Below are positions 24,113 to 32,147 of a stretch of DNA of 32,635 nt, one piece after another (the first letter of the stretch is position 1; each line of letters opens with the position of its first letter). Source of the DNA: Halothiobacillus sp. (lineage in GTDB: Bacteria > Pseudomonadota > Gammaproteobacteria > Halothiobacillales > Halothiobacillaceae); the NCBI GenBank assembly GCA_024636015.1, contig JAGXHU010000026.1, positions 1-32,635 of the forward strand, written 5' to 3'. The translations under genes were made by a program, and so were the position numbers. The notes beneath the pieces are model-generated. The model saw nothing but the letters and a program-made list of their open reading frames with translations, had not been told where the DNA came from and made no database searches.

Positions 24113-24757
24113 ATGCAGTTGAATGGAGTTCGTATCAGAGCTGGCGCACGGATGATTGCGCCTGCGCTGACCACCCTGATTATTTCCCTGGTTCTGGTGG
24201 GTTGCGGCGGCAAGGCCCCGGCCAAGTGGAACGCCACCGATATTTCGGGGGTCATGGAGCCGCTGACATTCAACCTCACCGACGACCACGACAAGTCCGT
24301 CACGGGCAAGGACTATCGGGGCAAGGTGGTCATGCTGTACTTCGGTTATACCTTTTGCCCGGACGTTTGCCCGCAGACCCTGACTCGGCTTGCAACTTCC
24401 CTCAAGGCTCTGGGGAAACAAGCCGAGAAGGTTCAGGTGCTTTTCGTCTCGGTCGATCCCAACCGCGACACGCCTCAGGTATTGCGTGAATACGTCAAGT
24501 ATTTCTCGCCCCAGATGCTCGGGCTGACCGGCACCCAATCCGAATTGAAGGACGTGACCAAGCGTTATCGCGTTGCCTACAGCTACGGCAAGGGCTATCC
24601 CGACAAGAAGACGTTCTATGTGGTCAATCACAGCGCTTCGATCTACATATTTGATCCCAAGGGTAATGCGCGGCTGCTGGTCGACCAGCAGGAAACCAGT
24701 GAACAGATCACCGCCGACCTCAAGCAGATGATTGCCCAGTCCTGGCCTGGCCAGTGA
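24113..24757 (+). CDS. SCO1/SenC-family copper chaperone lipoprotein
   Basis: This SCO protein delivers copper to the CuA site of CoxB. The 214-residue precursor has a basic N-terminus, a hydrophobic segment and the lipobox L-V-G-C (Cys31), so it is likely a periplasm-facing lipoprotein. The copper ligands are clear: F-C-P-D-V-C-P (Cys82, Cys86) and V-N-H-S-A-S (His173). V-S-V-D-P-N-R-D-T-P completes the family signature. TGAGG lies before the ATG and the gene begins 9 nt after ctaG. This is the canonical SCO; the CxxxC protein at 21.5 kb is a second, divergent copy. Confidence 0.93.
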   Translation: MQLNGVRIRAGARMIAPALTTLIISLVLVGCGGKAPAKWNATDISGVMEPLTFNLTDDHDKSVTGKDYRGKVVMLYFGYTFCPDVCPQTLTRLATSLKALGKQAEKVQVLFVSVDPNRDTPQVLREYVKYFSPQMLGLTGTQSELKDVTKRYRVAYSYGKGYPDKKTFYVVNHSASIYIFDPKGNARLLVDQQETSEQITADLKQMIAQSWPGQ

Positions 24758-24865
24758 TCCGGCGGCATACTGATGCCCTCTTCGAGTTGAGTTGGCGTAA
24801 AATCGCCAGCAGTTGGCTTATCGAGGCACCCCACGTGACTACCTATTATTTCTGCATCTGACGGC

Positions 24866-25855
24866 ATGAGTCTCCTGCCTCAGGCAGCCCCAAGTGTGCG
24901 CAAGCCCTGGGCCTTTCGGCTGCACACCTGGCTTGGGACGCTGCTATTAATTCCGGTGACACTGGTCGCGCTTTCGGGCGTGGGGCTGGCGTTCGCCCGA
25001 GAATTCGAGCGCGTACTTACCCCCGACCTGTGGACTGTCTCGGCCCTCGGCGAGGCCCAAGGCCTATCTCCCACGGCTGCGGTGCATTTCGTTCACCAGT
25101 GGCGGACGCAGGATCGCCTCCTTCGCCTGGAAATGCCCAATCGCCCGCAGGACACTATTGTCGCCACGGTGCTCGATCCTCGGGGGCAAGCGCAGGAGAT
25201 CTTCATCGATCCGTACCGGCAACGCATCGTCGGCCAACGTCTTGCCGACGACGACCCCGTGTATTGGCTGGGACGGTTTCACCGATCACTGAGCACCGGC
25301 CTGCCCGGCCAGATACTTGTGGTTTTTTCGTCGCTTGGCGTGATTATGTTGTTCCTTTCCGGGCGCCTGTGGCGACGGCGTAGAAAAGGCATGCGCTCCG
25401 TGGCGTTGCATCCGCGCCTGGTGGCGATCGCATCCGCTGTCTGGCTCATCTGCGCGACCACGGGCGTGGTGGCCGTATTCGCAGGGGCCTCCTTAAACCC
25501 GTTACAACCGCCGAACAAGGCGCTGTTCCGCTCTTCGCAGGATCTGACCGGAATCTGCACCGGGCAGCGGATTGACACGATCTGGTGGCGTTCGGATGGT
25601 GCATCCTTGGCGCGCTGCATTGCCCCCGGCAGTGTTGGGCCATTCGGCCAAAGCTATCAGAACGGCGCGCACGAGCCTGCCAGCCTCTCCGTCGGCGATT
25701 GGCTGGAGGCACTGCACACCGGCGCGGTGCTGGGTATTGGTGGGCGAGTACTCTGGTTCTGGGGCGTGTTGATGTTGCCGTTTGCCATGTTGGCAGGGCT
25801 GTTGGCCTGGCGAAGCCGGGTGCGGAAAGCAACCTTTAATCCGGCTCCTGAATAG
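24866..25855 (+). CDS. PepSY-associated transmembrane protein
   Basis: The 329-residue membrane protein has the PepSY-TM architecture. A first helix follows R-L-H-T-W-L-G-T (residues about 19-45), then a periplasmic PepSY-like domain (residues about 65-130) with V-L-D-P-R-G-Q-A-Q-E-I-F-I-D-P-Y. R-F-H-R-S-L leads into a second helix, and two further helices end the protein. Histidines in the two R-x-H-x-x-L/W motifs may bind heme or metal. Members are often iron-regulated reductase-like proteins. It lies between sco and ctaA, 108 nt after sco, so it may assist the oxidase, but its role is not established. No strong ribosome-binding site is seen. Confidence 0.75.
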   Translation: MSLLPQAAPSVRKPWAFRLHTWLGTLLLIPVTLVALSGVGLAFAREFERVLTPDLWTVSALGEAQGLSPTAAVHFVHQWRTQDRLLRLEMPNRPQDTIVATVLDPRGQAQEIFIDPYRQRIVGQRLADDDPVYWLGRFHRSLSTGLPGQILVVFSSLGVIMLFLSGRLWRRRRKGMRSVALHPRLVAIASAVWLICATTGVVAVFAGASLNPLQPPNKALFRSSQDLTGICTGQRIDTIWWRSDGASLARCIAPGSVGPFGQSYQNGAHEPASLSVGDWLEALHTGAVLGIGGRVLWFWGVLMLPFAMLAGLLAWRSRVRKATFNPAPE

Positions 25856-25961
25856 GCCGGATGCACAGCGTGTCCGGCTCGGGCGCGAAAATAGCGGGTA
25901 AACGCGGCACCGCACAGGATTGCCGTGAAAATATGTGTATCGATACGGGAGACGCCAAGGA

Positions 25962-26927
25962 ATGAAACGACTGAAACAACTGCGCATCATGGCCATCGTG
26001 ACGGTACTGGCCGTGCTGTTCCTGATCTGGGTGGGCAGCACTGTGCGAGCTACCGGTGCGGGCATGGGCTGCCCGGACTGGCCGACCTGTTTCGGCCGCG
26101 TTATCCCGCCATTCAGTGAGGCCGATCTGCCGCCCAATTACCAGCAGACCTACGCGCGGCTGGGTTACGACAAGATGAAATTCGATCCGATCAAAACCTG
26201 GACCGAATACTTCAATCGCTTGACTGGAACGCTCATCGGGCTTCTGTCGATCCTGACGCTGGTGCTCTCCTTTCTGGTGCGCCGCCATGACGCCCGGCTT
26301 CCCTGGCTGGCGGGCGGTGCCTTTTTCCTCGTTGGACTGAATGGCTGGCTGGGCGCCGTCGTCATCGAGACAAACCTGCATGCGGCAGTGGTCACCACCC
26401 ACATGATGCTGTCCTTTGGTGTGATTCTCCTGTTGGTCGCCGTGGTCTCGCGGACCTTGCCGGAATCCTGCGGCATCGCGGCGAATATCAAGGGCCGCTG
26501 GTTCCCCGCCTTGCCGCTCGCGACCCTTGCCACCCTGGTGCAGACCGGTCTCGGCGCACAGGTTCGCGAACGCGTCGATCAGATCGGAACGACCTCTGGC
26601 GGTCTCCCTCTCGAAGGGCATTGGCTGGACAGCATTGGCCCGATTATGAATATCCACATCGCGGGGGCGGTGATTGTGGTCCTGGTCAATCTTTGGCTGA
26701 TCACGCGACTGGTTGGCGGCGGGCCGCTGGTGAAACGCGCACTGACAATCCTTGCCCTGATCGTGCTCATCCAGGTCCTCCTGGGCATTATCCTGATCGC
26801 ACAGAATCTGCCCACCATCGTCCAGCCTCTACATCTGTTGGGCGCAGCGATGCTTTTTACCGTACAAGCGTTCCTATTGTTGATGCGGACCGGATCTGAT
26901 CGTGAACAGCCAATAAACCAGCAATAA
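25962..26927 (+). CDS. ctaA: Heme A synthase (COX15/CtaA family)
   Basis: CtaA oxidises the methyl group on heme O to a formyl, giving heme A. The 321-residue protein has eight membrane helices. Family features are G-S-T-V-R-A-T-G-A-G-M-G-C-P-D-W-P-T-C (disulfide-forming cysteines in the first loop), E-Y-F-N-R-L-T-G-T, T-N-L-H-A-A-V-V-T-T-H-M, and N-I-H-I-A-G-A and Q-P-L-H-L-L-G-A near the C-terminus for heme-ligating histidines. ATG 25962 follows GGGAG. A GTG nine codons earlier is less likely. It closes the oxidase cluster and converges on the CopD-like gene. Confidence 0.94.
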   Translation: MKRLKQLRIMAIVTVLAVLFLIWVGSTVRATGAGMGCPDWPTCFGRVIPPFSEADLPPNYQQTYARLGYDKMKFDPIKTWTEYFNRLTGTLIGLLSILTLVLSFLVRRHDARLPWLAGGAFFLVGLNGWLGAVVIETNLHAAVVTTHMMLSFGVILLLVAVVSRTLPESCGIAANIKGRWFPALPLATLATLVQTGLGAQVRERVDQIGTTSGGLPLEGHWLDSIGPIMNIHIAGAVIVVLVNLWLITRLVGGGPLVKRALTILALIVLIQVLLGIILIAQNLPTIVQPLHLLGAAMLFTVQAFLLLMRTGSDREQPINQQ

Positions 26928-26984
26928 AACCGGCCGTAAAACCGGATATCGGCGATTGATGGTGGTATGAGTTCTCTATTGCGC

Positions 26985-27440
26985 TCAGCCAAGCGCGGGC
27001 CGCGCCACACCAATTATCGTGATCAGAATGCCCAGCAGCAGATTGATGGCGATGATCTGGCGGATCGGCACCATCGCCGCCCCGGCGTCGGGCCAGCGCT
27101 GCTCACGCACGGCGCGGTGCAGCCGCCCCACCAGCACGAATGCCAGCCAGGCGAACAGCAAAATCATGATCCAGCCGATCACTTGCATCGCCACGAGATA
27201 ACCCGGCGCGTGCAAACCATCGAAACGCAGGTACAAATCCGCATAACCGGTGACCACCAGCACGGCGACGAAGACCCAGACCCAGGGGAAAAATCGGGCG
27301 AATACCGCGCTCCAGAGCTGGAGACGGGCCGGCGGTTCGAGCATCGTACTCACCGGGCGCAGAACCATGAAGGCAAAGAAAATGCCGCCAATCCAGAGGA
27401 TGGCGGCCAGGCTGTGCAAGGTCGTAATCAGGGCGTTCAT
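26985..27440 (-). CDS. CopD-like small integral membrane protein
   Basis: This 151-residue protein has four membrane helices and the CopD-domain pattern: L-H-S-L-A-A-I-L-W-I-G-G-I-F-F at the N-terminus (with a possible ligand His), W-V-F-V-A-V-L-V-V-T-G-Y in the middle, and a final helix I-N-L-L-L-G-I-L-I-T-I-I-G. Such proteins are often listed as copper-resistance or cytochrome-b561-like, and the function is unproven. GGAAG precedes ATG 27440. It reads away from the rhodanese cluster, 98 nt downstream, with a strong inverted repeat in the gap, so it may be transcribed separately or at lower level. Confidence 0.7.
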   Translation of the reverse strand: MNALITTLHSLAAILWIGGIFFAFMVLRPVSTMLEPPARLQLWSAVFARFFPWVWVFVAVLVVTGYADLYLRFDGLHAPGYLVAMQVIGWIMILLFAWLAFVLVGRLHRAVREQRWPDAGAAMVPIRQIIAINLLLGILITIIGVARPALG

Positions 27441-27484
27441 CGGTGCTTCCTGTATGCGGTGAAACCAAAACCCGAGTATTGGCA

Positions 27485-27516
27485 CCGTTCTTCACAAAAG
27501 CAAATCCGAAGAACGG
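27485..27516 (-). terminator. Inverted repeat between rhodanese and CopD-like genes
   Basis: Nine-bp arms CCGTTCTTC / GAAGAACGG flank a 14-nt loop just after the rhodanese stop. The run that follows on the minus strand is only mildly T-rich, so it is either a weak terminator or an mRNA-processing hairpin. Confidence 0.4.
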
Positions 27517-27538
27517 CCCAGAGGCAAAACCGTTCGGT

Positions 27539-28396
27539 TTACGCTGCGGCGTACGGCAGGCCTTCCTCGATCGGCAGGGAAGGATCGCGCGACCATTCAT
27601 TCCAGGAACCGAAATACATCTTCACGTTCTCGACACCGGCCGCCTTCAGTGCCACCAGGGTGTTGGATGCCCGCGCGCCCTTGAAGCAATACAGATAGAC
27701 CGGCGTGTCCTTGCTGATACCCACGGTCGCGCACTCGGCCAGCACCTCTTCCGGCGCCTTGATCATCGGCACGGCACCGGGTTTCATCAGGCGATACCAC
27801 TCAATCCAGACCGCGCCCGGCAGGCGCCCCTTGCGCGGGCAGAAATCCTTGCCATAGGGCGAGGAGCTGGTACCGATCCACTCGTCGATGTCGCGCACGT
27901 CCAGCAAGACCGGTCCATCGCCGCTCAGCGCGGCGAGCACTTCTTCCTTGCCGATCATCAGATCCGTACCCGTATCGACCAGCGGGAAAGTGGCCGGCGT
28001 TGGCGTCGGTACGTCGGTCGTGACCGGCAGGGAGTCCGCCAGCCAAGCCTGATAGCCACCGTGCAGGATCTTCACCTTCGCATAACCGAGGTAGCTCAGC
28101 AGGAAATACCCGCGGCAGGACATGCCAAAACCGGTATTCATCGCATCTTCGTAGATCACGGCGGTTTCCTTGCCGGAAAGCCCCGCGTTGCCGAAGGTTT
28201 CGGCAAACTTGGTTTTCAGCTCGACCAGGCCTTCCGGACTCGACGTCGCCAGAAAAGTGAAGATATCGTGGATATTCACCGCGCCGGGGATATGCCCTGC
28301 CGCATAGGCATCGGGATTTCGGGCATCGATCACGACGGTCGGCTCGGCAGCCATCAGGGTGTTCAACTCGGGGGCGGTAAACAGGATTGAGCTCAT
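27539..28396 (-). CDS. Tandem-domain sulfurtransferase (rhodanese)
   Basis: This 285-residue protein has two rhodanese domains (residues about 7-122 and 145-280). Rhodaneses move sulfane sulfur from thiosulfate or persulfides to acceptors such as cyanide or thiols. The first domain has V-I-D-A-R-N-P and G-H-I-P-G-A. The second has L-L-D-V-R-D-I-D-E-W and the active-site loop Y-C-F-K-G-A-R-A (Cys237). The Lys/Arg-containing loop suits thiosulfate-type substrates, although the exact C-G-S-G-V-T of mercaptopyruvate enzymes is absent. GAGGAGA precedes ATG 28396. It lies 29 nt after the rubredoxin-reductase gene and is the last gene of that operon before a hairpin. Confidence 0.88.
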   Translation of the reverse strand: MSSILFTAPELNTLMAAEPTVVIDARNPDAYAAGHIPGAVNIHDIFTFLATSSPEGLVELKTKFAETFGNAGLSGKETAVIYEDAMNTGFGMSCRGYFLLSYLGYAKVKILHGGYQAWLADSLPVTTDVPTPTPATFPLVDTGTDLMIGKEEVLAALSGDGPVLLDVRDIDEWIGTSSSPYGKDFCPRKGRLPGAVWIEWYRLMKPGAVPMIKAPEEVLAECATVGISKDTPVYLYCFKGARASNTLVALKAAGVENVKMYFGSWNEWSRDPSLPIEEGLPYAAA

Positions 28397-28425
28397 GGCT
28401 ATTCTCCTCAGGGGGTGGGTCAGGG

Positions 28426-29871
28426 TCAGGCAGCGGAAACAAGGGACGAAGCGGATGCGATTACGGCGCGTTGCAGGCTTTCGCTCTGCGTGACACAACT
28501 GCCGGCCAGGGCATAGCCGACCAGTTGCTGGTGCACCAGAAAATCCATGCGGCAATCAGCGCCGTCGGCGGTTTTTTCATGCCAGCCACCCAGATCGGCC
28601 ACGCTGAGATCCGGCGGGCAGAGATTGAGCGGCAGGCTCGGCGTTTTCACCCGAATGGCCACCGGATGGCGCTCGAACGGCCGGTGTTCGCCACAGAGGG
28701 TCGCGGCCACGGTGGCGGCCTGCCGGCGGATCGGCTCGATATAGAAATAGCTCCGGCCATCGATCTCGGCACAATCGCCCACGGTAAAGATATGCGGATC
28801 GCTGGTGCGCAGATCGTCGGCAGACGCGATGACCCCGCGGTTGACCCGCAACCCGGCCTTCTGGGCCAGATCGATGTTTGGCACGAGGCCCATCGCGGAA
28901 ACAACGAGATCCGTTTCCAGCGCGCGCCCGTTGGTGAGCAGCACCGTATAGCGCCCGGCGTTCGATTCCAGCGACGCCAGACTCACACCGGGTTTGAATT
29001 GGATGTCCTTGGCCTTCAGTGCATCCAGCAGGCGGGCGGCGATCGGTGCGGGCGCCAGGCGACCCAACAGCTGATCGCCCAGATCGAGCAGGGTCACGGC
29101 ATGGCCACCCGCCCGCAGGTCTTCGGCCAGCTCGACACCGATCAGCCCTGCCCCGATCAGCGTGACGTGCTTCGCGCCGCCATCGAGACGCTCGCGCAGG
29201 CGGCGATAACTGGCGAGATCATTGACCCGCAGAATCCCATCGGCCGCATCGCCGCCGAAATCTCTCCGGCGCTGACTGGCACCCAGCGCCAATACCAAAT
29301 CGCCATAATTCACGCTACCGCGCGGCGTGACCAGTCGACGCGCTTGGGGCTTGATAGCCATGATCCGGGTGAGCGCCTGCAGAGTCACATTCAGCGACTT
29401 GGCCTTCACCGCGCCGGACATCTCCACAAGTTCATCTGCATCGCGCCCTTGCCCAATCGCCATCGACAGGGCCGGTTTGGGATAGACGCAGCCATCATCG
29501 GCCGTGATCAGGGTGATCGGCCGATCCGGATCACGCGCCCGGATCTGTTCAGCCACCGTCCAGCCTGCCACACCGCTACCGACGATCACCACGGCATCCG
29601 AACCGCCCACCTGCCCCCGCGCCCGACGTGGTCGTACCGTCGGAGCACTGGCGGCACGCAGGGCGGCGTATTCGTCCAGCGTGATGAAATCGGACTTGGT
29701 CACGCCGCACAACGGGCAGGACCAATCGTCCGGAATATCCTCGAAGCGGGTGCCGGGCAGGATGCCGCTGTCCGGATCACCTTCGTTCTCGTCGTAAATC
29801 CAGCCGCAGACGGTGCAAATCCAGCGGGGGGTGCCCGCGCTTGTGGTCGTACTACTCATGGTCATTTCCAT
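28426..29871 (-). CDS. Rubredoxin fused to FAD/NAD(P)H-dependent rubredoxin reductase
   Basis: The 481-residue protein joins an electron carrier to its reductase. Residues about 16-66 form a rubredoxin with iron ligands C-T-V-C-G (Cys19, Cys22) and C-P-L-C-G (Cys52, Cys55). Residues about 90-400 form a class-I pyridine-nucleotide oxidoreductase: FAD G-S-G-V-A-G (98-103), NAD(P)H G-A-G-L-I-G (240-245) and V-G-D-C-A-E (364-369) for FAD. It probably feeds electrons to a partner oxygenase or peroxide reductase, and the adjacent acyl-CoA-dehydrogenase-like flavoprotein is the obvious candidate. Starts at 29871, 29865 and 29859 are all possible after GGGGGG. Confidence 0.9.
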   Translation of the reverse strand: MEMTMSSTTTSAGTPRWICTVCGWIYDENEGDPDSGILPGTRFEDIPDDWSCPLCGVTKSDFITLDEYAALRAASAPTVRPRRARGQVGGSDAVVIVGSGVAGWTVAEQIRARDPDRPITLITADDGCVYPKPALSMAIGQGRDADELVEMSGAVKAKSLNVTLQALTRIMAIKPQARRLVTPRGSVNYGDLVLALGASQRRRDFGGDAADGILRVNDLASYRRLRERLDGGAKHVTLIGAGLIGVELAEDLRAGGHAVTLLDLGDQLLGRLAPAPIAARLLDALKAKDIQFKPGVSLASLESNAGRYTVLLTNGRALETDLVVSAMGLVPNIDLAQKAGLRVNRGVIASADDLRTSDPHIFTVGDCAEIDGRSYFYIEPIRRQAATVAATLCGEHRPFERHPVAIRVKTPSLPLNLCPPDLSVADLGGWHEKTADGADCRMDFLVHQQLVGYALAGSCVTQSESLQRAVIASASSLVSAA

Positions 29872-29880
29872 CCCCCCGCA

Positions 29881-31062
29881 TCAGGCGGCCGCCATCACAT
29901 CAAGCTCTTTGCGCAGATGCTTGATGGCCGGCGTCACGATGGCGACAAAATAGGCTTCCCGCAGTTTGCGTTGCGCGGGGGCGTCATGCAGGTAACCGCT
30001 GGCGCCCGTGTGCAACATGGCCGCATTGGCCGCGCGTAGCGAAAGCTCCGAACCGAGCAGGCGCGCCTCCAGTACGCTGCGCATGAAATCCGTGCTCGGG
30101 TTGAACACATCCGCCGACAGCGCCTCGATCAGCTCACGGGCATCCTCAAGTTCTTCGCGCAGTTCGTCCGGCCGATCGTCGAGATAGCAGTTCACGTGCG
30201 CGAATCGCGGCTCAACGGCCTCGCAAAGCTGGATGCAGTCTTCGATCAGGCCCGTGGCCATCCCGGTTTGCAGCAGCACGAAACCAGCCTTGATCTTTTT
30301 CAGATACGGCAGCAGCGGATCACCCACCACATGCGTTTTCGGCACCCGCACATCGGTGAATGACAGGGCGTAGGTGCCCGTGCCTTCCATGCCGCAGAAC
30401 TTGGCGAGTTGCTTGAGTTCCATGCCCGGCCAGCTCGTGTTGACCATCGCCATCACATCGCGCGGCTCGTCGCCACTGACCTTGTAAATAGAGCCAAACC
30501 AGTGATCAGCCCCGAGATTGGAAACCCAGGGCAAGGTGCCGTTCATAATGAAGGCATCCTCGGTTTCCTCGGCCGAAATCAGCAAAGGCTCGATGCCGGC
30601 CAGATATTTCATGGGATTGGACAGCGCCGTGCCGCCCAATGCCGCCCCGCAAGCCAGTTTCGGCAGCAGGGTTTCCTTGAGAAAGTCGTTGCCGGACATC
30701 TCGATGTACCAACACGCCACATCCTGCGCCCACACCATGAAACCGGTGGACATGCATTCCTGAGAAACGATATCCATCGCCGACAGCGCGGCCTGGATAT
30801 CGACCGTACCGCGCCCGTTCTGCGAGGCAAGATGCTGCCGAAACGTACCCGCCGCACCCAGGGCCCGCAGAACCTCCGCCGGGTAATAGCCCTCGTCGAT
30901 CTTCAGCGTCAGCGGGGCCAGTGAGTCTCGAACGACCGCGCGGATCGCATCGAGATCGGATGCCCCATCCGTCGGCGTGGCCGGTAAAGTACCCGGTGAA
31001 ACGACCGGGGTAGCAGGCGTGACAATCGGCGCCGGAGCGGTCATCGAATCAACCCTATTCAT
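29881..31062 (-). CDS. Acyl-CoA-dehydrogenase-family flavoprotein (monooxygenase-like candidate)
   Basis: The 393-residue product has the three-part acyl-CoA dehydrogenase fold. It has an N-terminal helical domain, a beta domain with M-N-G-T-L-P-W-V-S-N-L-G-A-D-H and a C-terminal helical bundle (R-S-V-L-E-A-R-L-L-G, A-A-M-L-H-T-G-A-S-G-Y). Residues 1-35 are a Pro/Ala/Thr-rich tail. Members of this superfamily include true dehydrogenases and flavin monooxygenases such as DszC and SfnB-type enzymes that act on sulfur compounds. The neighbouring rubredoxin reductase, rhodanese and OsmC genes favour the second kind, but this is inference. ATG 31062 follows GAGGAAG; the frame extends to a TTG at 31077. 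Confidence 0.75.
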   Translation of the reverse strand: MNRVDSMTAPAPIVTPATPVVSPGTLPATPTDGASDLDAIRAVVRDSLAPLTLKIDEGYYPAEVLRALGAAGTFRQHLASQNGRGTVDIQAALSAMDIVSQECMSTGFMVWAQDVACWYIEMSGNDFLKETLLPKLACGAALGGTALSNPMKYLAGIEPLLISAEETEDAFIMNGTLPWVSNLGADHWFGSIYKVSGDEPRDVMAMVNTSWPGMELKQLAKFCGMEGTGTYALSFTDVRVPKTHVVGDPLLPYLKKIKAGFVLLQTGMATGLIEDCIQLCEAVEPRFAHVNCYLDDRPDELREELEDARELIEALSADVFNPSTDFMRSVLEARLLGSELSLRAANAAMLHTGASGYLHDAPAQRKLREAYFVAIVTPAIKHLRKELDVMAAA

Positions 31063-31108
31063 GATGATCTTCCTCAAAGTCAGCGATCGCCCGGCGACCG
31101 GAAACGGG

Positions 31109-31672
31109 TTAAAGCACGCTGCAATCCAGCGTGACCGGACGAATCATCGTGTTGGCGACCGGCGACCACTTCTGGGCGCGCTGCAGCAACGCTTCCTTGG
31201 CGTCGAGTGACATCGGCTCCAGCGTCTCGATATCGAACTTGATTCGGATCGCGGTGAAGCCCAGCGGCTTGCTCTCGTCGAGATCGCCCGTACCCCAGAC
31301 GGCCGTGACGTTGATATCACCTTCGATATTCAGCTCAAGCTTGGTCAGCTTGATGTCCTGCGCGGTGGCATTGGCATGCACGCCCACGGCCAGACAGGCA
31401 CCCAGGGCCGCCAGCAACGCTTCGGAAGGATTCGGCGCCGTGTCTTCGCCCAGCAGATGCGGCGGTTCGTCGACGATGACCGGGTCCAGAGCGCGGATAT
31501 AGGTCAGGTTGCGGAACTGGCCTTCGCAGACCGTTTTAGCTTTCAACGTCACCACGGAATTGGGATTGGCGCGACCCTTTTCACCGAGGGCGGCAAGCCC
31601 CTGCTTGTCGATTTCACGCAAAGCTTGGCGAACGCAGGCGGGAGCAATGGGTTCTTTGAATTCGGTAGACAT
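31109..31672 (-). CDS. OsmC-family thiol peroxidase-like protein
   Basis: The 187-residue protein matches the OsmC/Ohr fold. The P-N-P-S-E-A-L-L-A-A-L-G-A-C-L-A-V-G-V motif contains the resolving-type cysteine (Cys92), and an earlier Cys in K-T-V-C-E-G-Q-F is the likely peroxidatic partner, though it is less usual in spacing. OsmC proteins reduce hydroperoxides or act on sulfur species. GGAGAAG lies before the ATG. It is the first gene of the operon, about 40 nt after a predicted sigma-54 start site. It is read divergently from cynS across a 475-nt regulatory region. Confidence 0.82.
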   Translation of the reverse strand: MSTEFKEPIAPACVRQALREIDKQGLAALGEKGRANPNSVVTLKAKTVCEGQFRNLTYIRALDPVIVDEPPHLLGEDTAPNPSEALLAALGACLAVGVHANATAQDIKLTKLELNIEGDINVTAVWGTGDLDESKPLGFTAIRIKFDIETLEPMSLDAKEALLQRAQKWSPVANTMIRPVTLDCSVL

Positions 31673-31722
31673 AAGGCTTCTCCGGTCAGTGTGATCAAAT
31701 AGGTTATCGGACGATAATCACA

Positions 31723-31739
31723 TTGCACCGTCCGTGCCA
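31723..31739 (-). promoter_or_regulatory. Sigma-54 promoter of the OsmC/flavoprotein/rubredoxin/rhodanese operon
   Basis: On the minus strand the site reads TGGCACGGACGGTGCAA. The -24 element TGGCACG is exact, the -12 GTGCA matches at the essential GC, and GG-N10-GC spacing is kept. The predicted start is near 31713, about 41 nt before the OsmC ATG. This is the strongest sigma-54 site in the window. Confidence 0.8.
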
Positions 31740-31837
31740 GATCCAACAAAACCGCAGTACAGCGAGGCTTCAGGCTTTTTTTCGTGTTTTTGGCGCACGG
31801 GGCGGCGGGCAAACCGGCCGCATTGTTAACAATTGAT

Positions 31838-31870
31838 CGGACAATGTCCGGTCGAGTGGACAATGTGTCT
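31838..31870. promoter_or_regulatory. Putative enhancer sites between the OsmC operon and cynS
   Basis: The perfect palindrome CGGACA-A-TGTCCG (31838-31850) is followed 19 nt on by a related GGACAATGTGTC (31858-31869). On the minus strand these read ACATTGTCCG and CACATTGTCC, matching the ACATTGT(C) elements found upstream of the ABC operon and activator at 13.95-14.0 kb. They lie about 100-130 nt upstream of the OsmC sigma-54 promoter, a standard enhancer distance, and could also serve cynS. Confidence 0.6.
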
Positions 31871-32062
31871 GGATGCCGGTCATTCGGGAAAATACAAATC
31901 GCAGAACGGACCACCGAACCGCCCCGTGATCGAGCAACGCCGCACGCGATGACAAAAGTGCAAAAATCCTGATTCCATCAGGCATCCTGCCCACGGCAAC
32001 CCCCGATCTGTGGCTACATACACAGCGCCCCATCGGAACAGCGCAGAACTGTCGCCCCTGAT

Positions 32063-32078
32063 TGGCAAGGTTTTTGAT
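32063..32078 (+). promoter_or_regulatory. Weak sigma-54-like site upstream of cynS
   Basis: TGGCAAGGTTTTTGAT has the -24 TGGCA and a TTGA in place of the -12 TTGC at the correct spacing, so one critical base is off. It is 70 nt before the cynS ATG. It may be a weak sigma-54 promoter or a chance match. Confidence 0.3.
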
Positions 32079-32147
32079 AGGGATAAAGACGAGGTACATT
32101 CCATGTGCCGTTCACCTACCCTCGATCAAGAACCGGAGAGACACGCC

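Noticed and set aside
2259..24813. Shared 14-base word AATCGCCAGCAGTT at about 2260 and about 24800
   Set aside because: A few 14-base matches are expected by chance in a window of this size, and the flanks do not match.
28387..30039. 550-codon plus-strand frame
   Set aside because: Antisense to the rubredoxin-reductase fusion, whose Fe, FAD and NAD motifs are all intact.
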